This document shows positions 35,506 through 44,382 of a DNA stretch of 51,457 nucleotides, piece after piece (position 1 is the first letter of the stretch; each line of letters begins with the position of its first letter). The position numbers were made by a program, and so were the translations under genes. Origin of the DNA: Brenneria salicis ATCC 15712 = DSM 30166 (lineage in GTDB: Bacteria > Pseudomonadota > Gammaproteobacteria > Enterobacterales > Enterobacteriaceae); the NCBI RefSeq assembly GCF_003315515.1, contig NZ_QNRY01000028.1, positions 1 through 51,457 on the forward strand, in the 5' to 3' direction. Under the pieces are notes generated by a model. It saw only the letters and a list, made by a program, of their open reading frames with translations, had not been told where the DNA came from and searched no databases.

Positions 35506-36225
35506 CTATAGAGTGTTCAGATCAGCAACCGGTGCCGTTAATTGCTGCTGCTCAAAGGCTTTCTGTCTTTGCTGCTCCAGCAGTGTTGTTCGCTGCTCAG
35601 ACTGCCTGACTGACATCTCCCACTGGCTGGTCAGCGCACTTAATTGTACGCTTTTGGCCGCCACGGCGTTAGCCAGGTCCTGGGACTCTTTCGTGTCCTG
35701 AGCGTTCGTTATGCGGTCAGATAAGTCTGATATATCGCTGAGTGTGCTGTTGATCCTGTTTTCCACATCGCTGGTGTTCTCAATGGACACCGCCTGATTG
35801 AGAACGATTTGTTTGCAGCTGGTCAGGTAACTCTGTGACGCGCTGGACTGATTGCAGGCATCGAAAGATTTATATTTATTATATAGGCTCTGAAGTTCAG
35901 AGGAATATACACCGCTCTGGTTCGTGAGCAGGTCATCCAGCGAAACGCCATTCTTTCGCAGCGCATCAATATCCGTTTTTAGGCTTCTGGCGTCGCTGAG
36001 AAAACCCTGAATATCCCGTACGCCCGTCGCCGTGGCTAATTGCTGCTTATAGGCGTTAATCTCGCTTTTATAGTGCGTCACGGTTTCTTCCCATTGCTTG
36101 AGTTTTTCAGTCCACTGGGTAATGGATTCCGCATTCTGCACAGCATCGAAAACCGGTATTCCGGCGCTTATCGACGGAGCGGAAATAAACAACGATAACG
36201 CCAGGATGCTATATCGGGTACGCAT
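35506..36225 (-). CDS. virB5: VirB5 minor pilus subunit
   Basis: The 239-residue protein has a signal peptide (MRTRYSILALSLFISAPSIS, cleaved near SA-GIPVFD). A helical, glutamine-rich body follows, with IPVFDAVQNAESITQWTEKL and TATGVRDIQGFLSDARSLK, as in VirB5/TraC pilus-tip proteins. Its position between virB3/4 and eexN is standard. Confidence 0.9.
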   Translation of the reverse strand: MRTRYSILALSLFISAPSISAGIPVFDAVQNAESITQWTEKLKQWEETVTHYKSEINAYKQQLATATGVRDIQGFLSDARSLKTDIDALRKNGVSLDDLLTNQSGVYSSELQSLYNKYKSFDACNQSSASQSYLTSCKQIVLNQAVSIENTSDVENRINSTLSDISDLSDRITNAQDTKESQDLANAVAAKSVQLSALTSQWEMSVRQSEQRTTLLEQQRQKAFEQQQLTAPVADLNTL

Positions 36226-36248
36226 TGATTTTCTCTCCGGTCTGGATG

Positions 36249-38996
36249 TTATATTGCCTGTTTAAGAAATGATGCTTTCCATTCCTCGTGCTTCATGCCG
36301 TCCTGATAAAGGGCATCGAATATTTTCAGGTTGTCTTCACTCCCGCTCAGCAGTTTGGTGATTTTGCCGAGGCCCGACAGGTCCATTTTTGCCATCGACA
36401 CAAACGGTCGGGTTTCGCCGGCACGCAGAGGCGTTTTTAGTACCACCATGTAATGTTCGCCCGGATCAAGATTGCGCACGATGTCATACACGCTCTCCGG
36501 TACTTTCATTTTTTCCACGTAATCCGCCTGGCTGGCCTTTGGGTTGGCGAGGAAAATTTGTGTGCCGCATTGTTCAATGATTGCCGGGGCGATGGGATGC
36601 TTAACGATTTCATCGGGCGACTGGGTGGCGGGGATGAAGATGCCGTTGAGCTTGCGGATGACTTTAAGCATATTGAGCGAGAATCGGGAAAACTCGACGT
36701 CGGCCAGCCATTTCCAGAATTCGTCCATGAACATAACCAATCGGCGTCCATCCAGCAGGCTGGTGACGCGGTACAGCAGGTAAAAGGTGATGGGGCCACG
36801 GATGTCGTCGTCGTCCAGAAATTCTGTGCCGTCGATACCAAAATTATCGATATCGCTGATAGTGAAGGTATCTTCTTCGTTATCAAATACCCAGCCGAAT
36901 TCGCCACCCTGCGCCCACTGTTTCAGCCGGATGCGCAGCCCATTGGTGCGGGCGTCTTTGGTCGGCGGCTCCGGCAGTACTTCCAGTAGTCGGGTAATAC
37001 CATAACGGCGGTATTCCGGCGGGTAGTCCAGCATGATGGTATCCACGGCGGTACTGATACGCTCTTCGTCGCGTGGATCGAGCGGCTTGCCGTTACGGCG
37101 ACACAGCATCCGCACCAGCCGTTTAATAAAACTGATGTTTCGCCGGCTCGGCGCCAGTGAAAACGGATTAAACCCGCTGGGGACGCCGGTCCGGATACGG
37201 AAGTAACGTCCGCCCATCTGGCGTATCGACATCTCTGCCGCCCGGTCCTTGTCAAAATAAACGGTGGTCAGCCGTTTAATCGTGGCGGACACGGCAAACG
37301 TCGCCGGGTTGCGGTATTTCTGCATCAATTGTTGCATCATCGTCATCAGCAGGGTTTTCCCTGACCCCGTTTTTCCGATAATCGCCGTATTGCCCGGCGT
37401 TTTTTCATTGAAGTCATCCCGCCCGGCCTGACTGTCGTGCAGGTTCAGGTAATAACCGCCGCCGCCCGGTGATGTCAGGATGGCGATGGCCTCGCCCCAG
37501 GGGTTGCCGTCCCGTTTGTGAGGATGGAAGTTATGTAGGCTGGCCATATCGGCAAAGTTCTGGCTGCTGACGGCAACCAGCCGGGGCCGCAACGTATACA
37601 CCCCCGGCAACTGCGCCAGATAGGCGGCAGGTAAAGACAGGGTGGACAAGGACGTCATGATACCGAGGTCGGCAAAGGGCTGGGCCAGCGCGTTGGTGTC
37701 TTTTACCACCCGGTCGGCGCTGTTTGAGGAGACCAGCAGGGAAAAGTGGTATTTCCCACACGAGATATGCCCGGATTGGAGTAGGTCACGCAATACAATC
37801 AGCTCTTCGCGCTGCGAAATGGCGTCATCATCCGCCGAGTTCAGTCGTTTTTCCGCCAACCGGATGTGATTTTGCGCTTCATCCCGCGCCATGCAGGTGA
37901 AGGATTGTGTGAGGACATACTCGCTTTTGGCATACAGCAGCGCATCCAGTAAACCGGTATGGGTTTGGGGTGAGTAGTCTTTGATTTCCAGACTGCGGAA
38001 AAAACGAGAGCCGTCGACCGTCTGGCACTCGGCGGTATCGGTGCTAAAGAAGACATCCGGTGTGCTGAGTGTGTCGTAAAACGGTGAGTGGGTCACCGCC
38101 ACCTTCTGCCATTTGCCGGTTAACAGACGGTGATAAAAAGCCAGTTGCGAGGAATACACTCGCCCGTTTTCCTCATAAACCCCTAATGGCGTTGCCATAT
38201 AGCGGGACAGGGCGGACGTCAGCGCCTCCTGATGCTCCAGCATCGCTTTCAGGGCGTCATCCAGCGCGGCGTGCCTTTTCCCGACCGGCTGTCTCTTCAT
38301 GGCCTTTTTCTCCAGCCGCGAGAATGGCGCATAACAGACGGTGAAAAACAGCCGGTGACGCCAGAACGGCTTATCCTTTATTGGCCGGTAATAACGCGCT
38401 GAGACCTCATCCGCAAAGGGAATACCTGAATGGGCCTCAAACGCATCCCGGTATTGCTCTCTTATGCGGTGAATATAGAAGGTGACCGGCAGTCCTTCAT
38501 ACGAACGAATCACATTGTTGAGATGGGTTGCCAGGAATGTCAGGTGGTGTTCATCCTCGCATTCAAATACGACTCCAGCCAGCTCCCAGGTGGCAACCAG
38601 GTCGCCATGGCGGTTCCTTATCACCTGGGGGTGAATATGAGAGGAATACGGAATGTATTTATCCAGCGTGATGCGCTCGTTTAACTTCATCTTTTTCGTA
38701 AACTCCGAAACATCGACGGCATCATAGCGATTGGCCAGCATAGCGTTCGCGCCGTAATGCCGGTTGGTGGCAAACCGGCCACGGGTTTTAAACGCCAGCC
38801 AGAGCAGACCGAAATAATGAATATCCGTTCGTGCTTTGGACTTCATTTCTATCCAGGCCGGTATGAGCAGCAACGCCAGGTAATAGCTGAGATAGACCGA
38901 CAGCAGGACAAGCGTCCCGCTGACGATAACGAACGGCACGAGGGGAATACCCATTATGGCGGCAGGTCGCGTAAGCGCTTTGTTCAGCGTGGTCAT
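36249..38996 (-). CDS. virB4: VirB3-VirB4 fusion ATPase
   Basis: The 915-residue protein begins with a VirB3-like part (about 1-90) with two membrane segments (IMGIPLVPFVIVSGTLVLLS and YYLALLLIPAWI). The VirB4 ATPase follows: NTAIIGKTGSGKTLL (Walker A, about 535-549) and RLVMFMDEFWKWL (Walker B, near 755). Such fusions are usual in IncX- and Brucella-like VirB systems. It powers pilus assembly and substrate transfer. The start lies 9 bases after virB2. Confidence 0.95.
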   Translation of the reverse strand: MTTLNKALTRPAAIMGIPLVPFVIVSGTLVLLSVYLSYYLALLLIPAWIEMKSKARTDIHYFGLLWLAFKTRGRFATNRHYGANAMLANRYDAVDVSEFTKKMKLNERITLDKYIPYSSHIHPQVIRNRHGDLVATWELAGVVFECEDEHHLTFLATHLNNVIRSYEGLPVTFYIHRIREQYRDAFEAHSGIPFADEVSARYYRPIKDKPFWRHRLFFTVCYAPFSRLEKKAMKRQPVGKRHAALDDALKAMLEHQEALTSALSRYMATPLGVYEENGRVYSSQLAFYHRLLTGKWQKVAVTHSPFYDTLSTPDVFFSTDTAECQTVDGSRFFRSLEIKDYSPQTHTGLLDALLYAKSEYVLTQSFTCMARDEAQNHIRLAEKRLNSADDDAISQREELIVLRDLLQSGHISCGKYHFSLLVSSNSADRVVKDTNALAQPFADLGIMTSLSTLSLPAAYLAQLPGVYTLRPRLVAVSSQNFADMASLHNFHPHKRDGNPWGEAIAILTSPGGGGYYLNLHDSQAGRDDFNEKTPGNTAIIGKTGSGKTLLMTMMQQLMQKYRNPATFAVSATIKRLTTVYFDKDRAAEMSIRQMGGRYFRIRTGVPSGFNPFSLAPSRRNISFIKRLVRMLCRRNGKPLDPRDEERISTAVDTIMLDYPPEYRRYGITRLLEVLPEPPTKDARTNGLRIRLKQWAQGGEFGWVFDNEEDTFTISDIDNFGIDGTEFLDDDDIRGPITFYLLYRVTSLLDGRRLVMFMDEFWKWLADVEFSRFSLNMLKVIRKLNGIFIPATQSPDEIVKHPIAPAIIEQCGTQIFLANPKASQADYVEKMKVPESVYDIVRNLDPGEHYMVVLKTPLRAGETRPFVSMAKMDLSGLGKITKLLSGSEDNLKIFDALYQDGMKHEEWKASFLKQAI

Positions 38997-39005
38997 TCGT
39001 TCCTC

Positions 39006-39287
39006 CTACGCCGCCCAGTAGGCCCCGAAGCCTGACGCGCCGACAATCAGGATGGCGCCAATAATGACGTTGCGCATGTCAGAAAGACTCTTGCCGTCGA
39101 AAAGCACCTTGTAGCCAATCCACATGGTGGCCAGCGTGATGGTGACGGCGGCCAGCCCCAGCAGGCCGGTGGAGGTATTGCTCAGCGTATCGCTGGCTTT
39201 ATCAAATCCGCTGTCCGCCGCCAGCACGCGGGAGGCGGGTAACAGGTACGCGGCCGCAGGCCAGTATTGACGTTTTTGCATGGTCAT
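39006..39287 (-). CDS. virB2: VirB2 pilin
   Basis: A 93-residue pilin precursor with a long signal region (to about residue 24, SRVLAADS) and two hydrophobic helices: LLGLAAVTITLATMWIGYKV and VIIGAILIVGASGFGAYW. An ATG two codons downstream is also possible. Overlaps virB1 by four bases. Confidence 0.88.
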   Translation of the reverse strand: MTMQKRQYWPAAAYLLPASRVLAADSGFDKASDTLSNTSTGLLGLAAVTITLATMWIGYKVLFDGKSLSDMRNVIIGAILIVGASGFGAYWAA

Positions 39288-39949
39288 TTCTCCTCGTGGG
39301 TAACAGGGACGGGTAAATCGCCGCGAATAATGGCGTTCGGGTAGCGTAGGGAAGTCAGAATCGACGGGGTTGTATCGGCCATGTCACCGCGCAGGACGGT
39401 GGCGGGATAACGCATCTCCGGCCCCGCTTTTACGGCGACCTGGTGTGGTTTATCTTCCTGTGTTGACGGGACGACGTAGCCGATACGCTGCACATAGCTG
39501 GACTGGTTAAAGGCGGGTTCCTGCTGTTGGCCGGTATCGAAATTGCCGGAGTAGTAACAACTGAGTGCGCGTTTTAGGGAGCCGCCGCGCCGGTAGCAGT
39601 CGGTGAGGATGCGCTCAAAGACGGAAAGATTGGTGCAGGGGTCAAGCAGATCACCGGCGGTCACGCCGTAATGGCGGAAATTAGTGCTGGTAATTTGCAT
39701 CAACCCGACCGAATAGCGGCGGCCCTGTGCCTCCAGCCTGTTGACGACGCGAAGAGCGTTTCCGCTGTTATCTGGTTGGTGAGAAATAACGCCGTTATTA
39801 CCGGGCGCTCTTTCACTCTTGGGTACAATCTCCGCGATGGCGTAAGGGTTAAAACCTGATTCGACGCGCGCGACATCGAACGATGTGGACGGATGAACGC
39901 TGGCGGCGCACTGCATGGCCGCCGCCAGAAAGGCAGTGGGGGAAAGCAT
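39284..39949 (-). CDS. virB1: VirB1 lytic transglycosylase
   Basis: The ATG at 39949 follows a GAGG site and gives 221 residues. Longer in-frame starts lack family-like sequence. The SLT domain begins VHPSTSFDVARVESGFNPYA, with the catalytic glutamate at residue 30. It goes on with YSVGLMQITSTNFRHYGVT, NLSVFERIL and ALSCYYSGNFDTG. It opens peptidoglycan for the channel. A 70-residue tail may be released, as with VirB1* in Agrobacterium. Confidence 0.92.
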   Translation of the reverse strand: MLSPTAFLAAAMQCAASVHPSTSFDVARVESGFNPYAIAEIVPKSERAPGNNGVISHQPDNSGNALRVVNRLEAQGRRYSVGLMQITSTNFRHYGVTAGDLLDPCTNLSVFERILTDCYRRGGSLKRALSCYYSGNFDTGQQQEPAFNQSSYVQRIGYVVPSTQEDKPHQVAVKAGPEMRYPATVLRGDMADTTPSILTSLRYPNAIIRGDLPVPVTHEEK

Positions 39950-40052
39950 GGTGGCCTCGGTAAAGTCAGTCCGGCAATGCGTACGGCTATTTGAAGTGCT
40001 ATGCCGGGTGAAGGAATAAAACGTAGGGATGTGGGGTGATCCTGTTCGGATG

Positions 40053-40274
40053 TTAGCCGGGCTGGATTTCCTGCGATGCATCGTTATCGTCTCTGGGCTC
40101 CAGGAGGACCAGCTTGCCGGAGACGGCAATGCCGGGCATCAGCATCACGTTCAGGCCGGGTTTGCCGTTATGAGCAAACGCCACGCCGACTTTCGTCCAG
40201 TACGTGGTTTTTTCACCCAGTAGATCAGGTTGGCTTTCCTGAGTGACATACGCGAGATAGACGGGTTTTCGCAT
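40053..40274 (-). CDS. Conserved small protein at the head of the virB operon
   Basis: The 73-residue protein starts MRKPVYLAYVTQESQPDLLG. GKPGLNVMLMPGIAVSGKLV suggests a small beta-rich fold. AAGGAAAA precedes the ATG. No family is recognised. It lies 104 bp upstream of virB1 on the same strand and may be co-transcribed. Confidence 0.65.
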   Translation of the reverse strand: MRKPVYLAYVTQESQPDLLGEKTTYWTKVGVAFAHNGKPGLNVMLMPGIAVSGKLVLLEPRDDNDASQEIQPG

Positions 40275-40671
40275 CTTATTTTCCTTGAATGAATAAACAA
40301 CAGTGGATTAAATAAATAAATGAATCACATCCCGATCCTGCATTCCGGTTTCAACGGGTCAGCGAGGACATTCAGCGGCACCCTGAATTGTGGTTACGTG
40401 ACAGCCCGACCCCTGTTATTAAAGAGCGAATACCTGGCCCGGACGAATGAACGTCCATAAGGCCTGCCAGCGAATGATGGCGAGGTTAGGGTGCGCTTTC
40501 TGATTCAGGCGGGTAACAGTAAAATCAAACAGGAAAATAAAAGAAAAACTGTGTGGAATTAACGGTGTTCGAATTTGATTAAATACTTGAGTGAAGGGGT
40601 TGTCTGAAATATTCTGGCGGATTTATTTGTATTTAAATCAATGCAAATATAGATAGTGATTTAGGCAGATA
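40275..40671. other. Intergenic region upstream of the virB genes
   Basis: Likely promoter region for the operon starting at 40274. No open frame of interest. The left part is GC-balanced, the right part AT-rich. Confidence 0.35.
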
Positions 40672-40708
40672 ATAAAAAGCGTGCGGATAAGAATATCGCT
40701 CCGCACGC
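40672..40708 (-). terminator. Terminator of the alpA-traR operon
   Basis: On the minus strand GCGTGCGGA and TCCGCACGC form a 9-bp stem followed by TTTTTATT, 14 bases past the stop of the zinc-finger gene. Confidence 0.75.
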
Positions 40709-40722
40709 AAGGCATCGTATTC

Positions 40723-40932
40723 TCAGCGTTGACCGCGTTCAAGTGCTGTCTGGCATTCAATACAGGTTGTCACGCCCGGCAAAGTCTGACGCCGTTTATC
40801 GGGTATGGACTTACCGCACAGGCGGCAGTAGGGCAATGATGGCGTTGCTGTCGGTCTGAAACGGTTTTGTTCAATCATATCCTCCAGACGCTGTTCATTA
40901 AATTCCTGATCGCGATCGATTTCATCCGGCAT
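40723..40932 (-). CDS. TraR/DksA-type C4 zinc-finger regulator
   Basis: This 69-residue protein has the TraR/DksA zinc finger: YCRLCGKSIPDKRRQTLPGV then TTCIECQ. The CxxC-x17-CxxC spacing is intact. The acidic N terminus (EIDRDQEFNEQRLEDM) would enter the RNA polymerase secondary channel. Plasmid TraR acts without ppGpp on host promoters. Overlaps the DUF2857 gene by 11 bases. Confidence 0.88.
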   Translation of the reverse strand: MPDEIDRDQEFNEQRLEDMIEQNRFRPTATPSLPYCRLCGKSIPDKRRQTLPGVTTCIECQTALERGQR

Positions 40933-41506
40933 GGGATGTCCTCCTGTCCGAAGTTTCTTTTTCGCAAAGCGTAATACGGTTCAAGACGGCGGTGAGGGAC
41001 GGACCATTCCCTTGTGAGGACAATTCTTCGGTTACCTGCATCATGACATCCAGCGCGTCGAGCGATGCGATATTTCCCGGATGGCGTTTCTGCCATCGTC
41101 GCCAGATCTCGGCATCGGTCTCTTCATCTGGTATGGGCGTCCGGCCATGAGGGATGGTGATCCCCAGCAACCGGCGACGGATGCAGACTTCATTGGAGGT
41201 GAGGCCAAAATATTGGTTCAGCAGCGCAATTGAACCACCCAGAACGATGGCCCGGTTAATCTGTTGCTGGCGCTGAACCTCCTGACGCGACAATGCCAGG
41301 ATTTGGTGTAAAGCGTCATGATGGACAGTGACAGCCATAAACTGCGCTGATGCCCGGCTGATGATAAACAGCTCATCCAGGGACAGCTGATTGAGGGCGT
41401 TCATTTCGTCGAAAGTGAAACCCAGCGCTTCGCAGTGGCGAATGTTGCCTTCCTTCAGCGCGTGAAGGGCATCGGTTAATACGGCGTAGTTCAGTGATGG
41501 GATCAT
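40922..41506 (-). CDS. DUF2857-domain protein
   Basis: The ATG at 41506 overlaps the upstream gene as ATGA and starts MIPSLNYAVLTDALHALKEG. A longer frame upstream overlaps that gene needlessly. LNQLSLDELFIISRASAQFM, YFGLTSNEVCIRRRLLGIT and DAEIWRRWQKRHP are typical of DUF2857 proteins in integrative elements. These are thought to regulate the element; the middle has an HTH-like segment. 194 residues. Confidence 0.78.
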   Translation of the reverse strand: MIPSLNYAVLTDALHALKEGNIRHCEALGFTFDEMNALNQLSLDELFIISRASAQFMAVTVHHDALHQILALSRQEVQRQQQINRAIVLGGSIALLNQYFGLTSNEVCIRRRLLGITIPHGRTPIPDEETDAEIWRRWQKRHPGNIASLDALDVMMQVTEELSSQGNGPSLTAVLNRITLCEKETSDRRTSHAG

Positions 41507-41736
41507 GATGCCGACCCCTCTATCTGTTTCTCTTGAAGGCGGCATAACAGACGAACCAAATGGGATGCTCCAGAACATTGGGTTATTTTCGGGGGATGGT
41601 CAAACACGCGATTTTTAATGGATGTCCAGATCTCATCATAATAGGGATTACGTATGATTCTGGGCTCGAACGCAAAGGTCTTGAGCAGGTCCAGAATGAC
41701 AGGCAAATGCACGCCGTGATTATTTTTCATAATCAT
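41503..41736 (-). CDS. Small hypothetical protein of the regulatory operon
   Basis: 77 residues with no recognised domain (VILDLLKTFAFEPRIIRNPY). Its four-base overlap with the DUF2857 gene and 17-bp gap to alpA argue that it is real and co-expressed. An ATG two codons in is an equal alternative start. Confidence 0.6.
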   Translation of the reverse strand: MIMKNNHGVHLPVILDLLKTFAFEPRIIRNPYYDEIWTSIKNRVFDHPPKITQCSGASHLVRLLCRLQEKQIEGSAS

Positions 41737-41752
41737 TCCCTCTTAAACGCTT

Positions 41753-41938
41753 TCAGCGGTTGGTCAATTTAAGGTTAATCCATTCATCAATCTCAGATTC
41801 GAGCCAGGCCACACTGACCGGGCCAATCTTAATTGAGCGTGGAAAAATGCCGCTTTTCATATACAGATAGATTTGCGAGCGTTTCAGACCGGTTTTTTCT
41901 TCAACCTGCTTTAGGCGTAATAACTGATGGGATGTCAT
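41753..41938 (-). CDS. alpA: AlpA-family regulator
   Basis: The start at 41938 gives 61 residues. An upstream GTG or ATG would add residues unlike the family. LLRLKQVEEKTGLKRSQIYL and WLESEIDEWI are the AlpA winged-helix pattern. AlpA activates the excision genes of CP4-57 and acts in many P4-type islands, so it is a candidate switch for this island. First gene of a compact minus-strand operon through TraR. Confidence 0.88.
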   Translation of the reverse strand: MTSHQLLRLKQVEEKTGLKRSQIYLYMKSGIFPRSIKIGPVSVAWLESEIDEWINLKLTNR

Positions 41939-42078
41939 AGCTACCTCCAGTGCAGAAATGGGATAACCCGGAGATGACACGACAACACAGAGGAGGGGCG
42001 GAGAGAAAGTGGATAAGCCCGTATTACGGAATTCACAGACCTTAATACGGACTCTTAGATCGATTAGATGACGTCATC

Positions 42079-43008
42079 TTAATTTGATGCCGAAACGGAA
42101 GTGGGCGAACCGCGTTCAAGAGCAGTTTTCAGCGTGTCGCCGCTCAGATGATCGGTGACACCGTCATTTGATGCCCAATGTTCAAAGATGGACAGGAGCT
42201 TATAAGGTTGCCTGATTAATGGGCTGATGGCCTCATTATGTTTACAGGCAAGCCAGAACAGGCGCGATAGTGGTGTGGATATCCGTGTTGAAGATGCTGG
42301 AATTACTCTGCTTTTAATTGGCATGTTGATTAACTTTTCAAATTCGGTGTATCGAATGACGAAACAAGCGTCTTGCGGTAAGTTATGAACTGGAAAATAA
42401 TGCCCCCCGTGGTAATATTTGTTCATCCGTTGGAATTCTATATTTTCATAAATGTCCCGAGTGATATTTTCCGGCAGTCGCATGATTTGATGTTTTATTC
42501 TCTCCTGCCATGTGACTTTTTCGTATACCTGAAATATTTTACCAGAAAGCATGACTGAAATACCATAATTGATATCATGTGCTCCAGTCGCGGGCAATGG
42601 AATGTTCAAGGAACGAGCCAGCAAGCGTTGTACAAGGACATATTCGTATCCTGCCAAAGTTGTGTCCATTATACTCTGTGCGGGGGAAATGTATTTACCC
42701 ATGGTACTGACGGTTAATCTTCTTTTATTAATAAAACAATTTTTTTCAAGAAAACATAGGCGATTAATAAGCGAGTTTTCAACCGTTCGAAGTTTAACTT
42801 TATGATTTGATGTTTTAACTTTTCGTAATATGAACGGGGATTGAAAATAGATGGAAAGGAAAATGTTTCCGCTTAACGCATTACGATAAATGTCAGCACT
42901 CGTTATTTTTATACTCGCCAGCCTATCGGATATCTTGACCGCTTCTTTTATCGTTAGCCAGTTAGGGACTTGGTTTTCTATACTAAAATAACCACTATTT
43001 TGGTTCAT
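42079..43008 (-). CDS. Unidentified island protein
   Basis: 309 residues, soluble, AT-rich compared with the virB genes. WLTIKEAVKISDR near the N terminus resembles an HTH start. IPLPATGAHDINYGISVMLS and PLSRLFWLACKHNEAISPLI are other distinctive stretches. AAGGGGAAATATC lies before the ATG. I do not recognise the family. Proteins of this size often neighbour AlpA in integrative elements, so a replication or regulatory role is possible. Confidence 0.6.
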   Translation of the reverse strand: MNQNSGYFSIENQVPNWLTIKEAVKISDRLASIKITSADIYRNALSGNIFLSIYFQSPFILRKVKTSNHKVKLRTVENSLINRLCFLEKNCFINKRRLTVSTMGKYISPAQSIMDTTLAGYEYVLVQRLLARSLNIPLPATGAHDINYGISVMLSGKIFQVYEKVTWQERIKHQIMRLPENITRDIYENIEFQRMNKYYHGGHYFPVHNLPQDACFVIRYTEFEKLINMPIKSRVIPASSTRISTPLSRLFWLACKHNEAISPLIRQPYKLLSIFEHWASNDGVTDHLSGDTLKTALERGSPTSVSASN

Positions 43009-44200
43009 GATATTTCCCCTTCTATATAATGGAAATTTGGCAGAGTAAATAAAGAACTATGATGTGCTATAGCTATTGGAAAACATAAAGCTTGAAATTT
43101 TTCGTGGGCAAATAAAGATGATTTATTTATAGACGAAATAAATAGAAGTTGATCTGGTGATAAATAATGGTGCGGTGTTTAAGCAAATAAAATTATTGAT
43201 ATGTGAGTCATCATGCGAATAAAACCGTTAAGATAATGTTTACTATTAAATGCACTCATGAATTTCGACAGAAAATACATGCATGCTTCGACTGTATCTG
43301 TGCCGCGCTACGTTAGACGGGTGGCATGTTAGTAAACAGTTTTATCTGAATGAAAAGGTAATAATAAACGGATTGCTTGTTTTTAATATATACACATTAA
43401 TCAAGATTAGGAACTGAAAGCTGCCAGGTGTTTTTTATAAAATACCTGAAGATGAAAACTGTGTATTCTGCATAATCAAGGCGGTATTTTCGGATAAAGT
43501 ATGGCGTTAGTATTTTGTTTTACGTTATAGACTATATGCTTGGATGAAATGTTGGCCAAAATCCACACTACAATAGGTATTCCGTTAACCGTTTGATGCC
43601 TAGGGTAGTGAAAGATAAAACTGCATTACAGGCCGCCCTTGCCTCACTAAGAGCCTTAGCGAAGCTGAATATGGTTGGAACCGCAAGGAATTACCTGTCT
43701 GCAACTCTAAATTGTCTTTATTTGATGGTGGAGATAGGCTTGCTTTAGCGCCGTAGAGAACAGGTTTAAACAAGTATTAAATGACGGAGCAGTTGGTGCG
43801 CGATGTGTAGCGAATTAATTGAGAGTTTTTTATTATCTTGTCCTCATGGATTCAGTCCGAAGATAAATTTCGCTCCAATAACCTCAGCCTAGCAAGTTGT
43901 TATCGTGGACGAAAGATGAAGATTTTCCACAGAAGAAAGCCCCCAAAAACCAGTGAGACATTACACTTATAGCATTTAAATTTATTAAAAATAATTACAA
44001 ATATTATCTTTAAGTGACTTCACGTAGTGCGAACGGTGACTAAACTTGGTGCTGTTTTTGGGACAAAACCATATCTAAAGCTGTGACAACGACCGTTTGG
44101 TAAGAACACCCATGTGAAACATTATGAAATCATTTATTATCAAAAGTAATTGAATGCGCTGAAAATGTCAGTTAGTTATCAATAATCATACTAATGACTT
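43009..44200. other. 1.2-kb AT-rich intergenic region with fragments
   Basis: No intact gene. Near 43610-43720 one frame looks like protein (DKTALQAALASLRALAKL and GTARNYLSATLNCLYLMVE) but has no start or clear end. Around 43938 AAGCCCCCAAAAA echoes sequence beside integrase 1. The region is probably old junction debris at the border of the GC-rich import. Confidence 0.35.
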
Positions 44201-44214
44201 GAGGTGTACTCATC

Positions 44215-44382
44215 ATGAACAGTGAACACTATTATAAGGATGTTAGTATAGAACCTAACAAGAATGAGAACTATTTGGTTGGATTAATGACGGGTGAAAT
44301 GAAGGAAAATTGCATAGAATCTTACGCATATTCACGCATAAATAAAAACAATTATCGGAGACGGCGGTGGGCGAATGATTAG
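44215..44382 (+). CDS. 55-codon ORF overlapping the MFS gene start
   Basis: An ATG with GAGGTG eight bases upstream opens a frame (MNSEHYYKDVSIEPNKNENY and EMKENCIESYAYSRINKNN) that ends NYRRRRWAND. It overlaps the exporter start by eight bases. The last ten codons are already GC-rich, so a host gene was probably cut and fused to the import. It could now give translational coupling to the exporter. No family recognised. Confidence 0.5.
   Translation: MNSEHYYKDVSIEPNKNENYLVGLMTGEMKENCIESYAYSRINKNNYRRRRWAND

Noticed and set aside
39950..40129. N-terminal extension of VirB1 from an upstream start
   Set aside because: The 60 extra residues are low-complexity and overlap the gene at 40053; the SLT protein starts properly at 39949 after GAGG.
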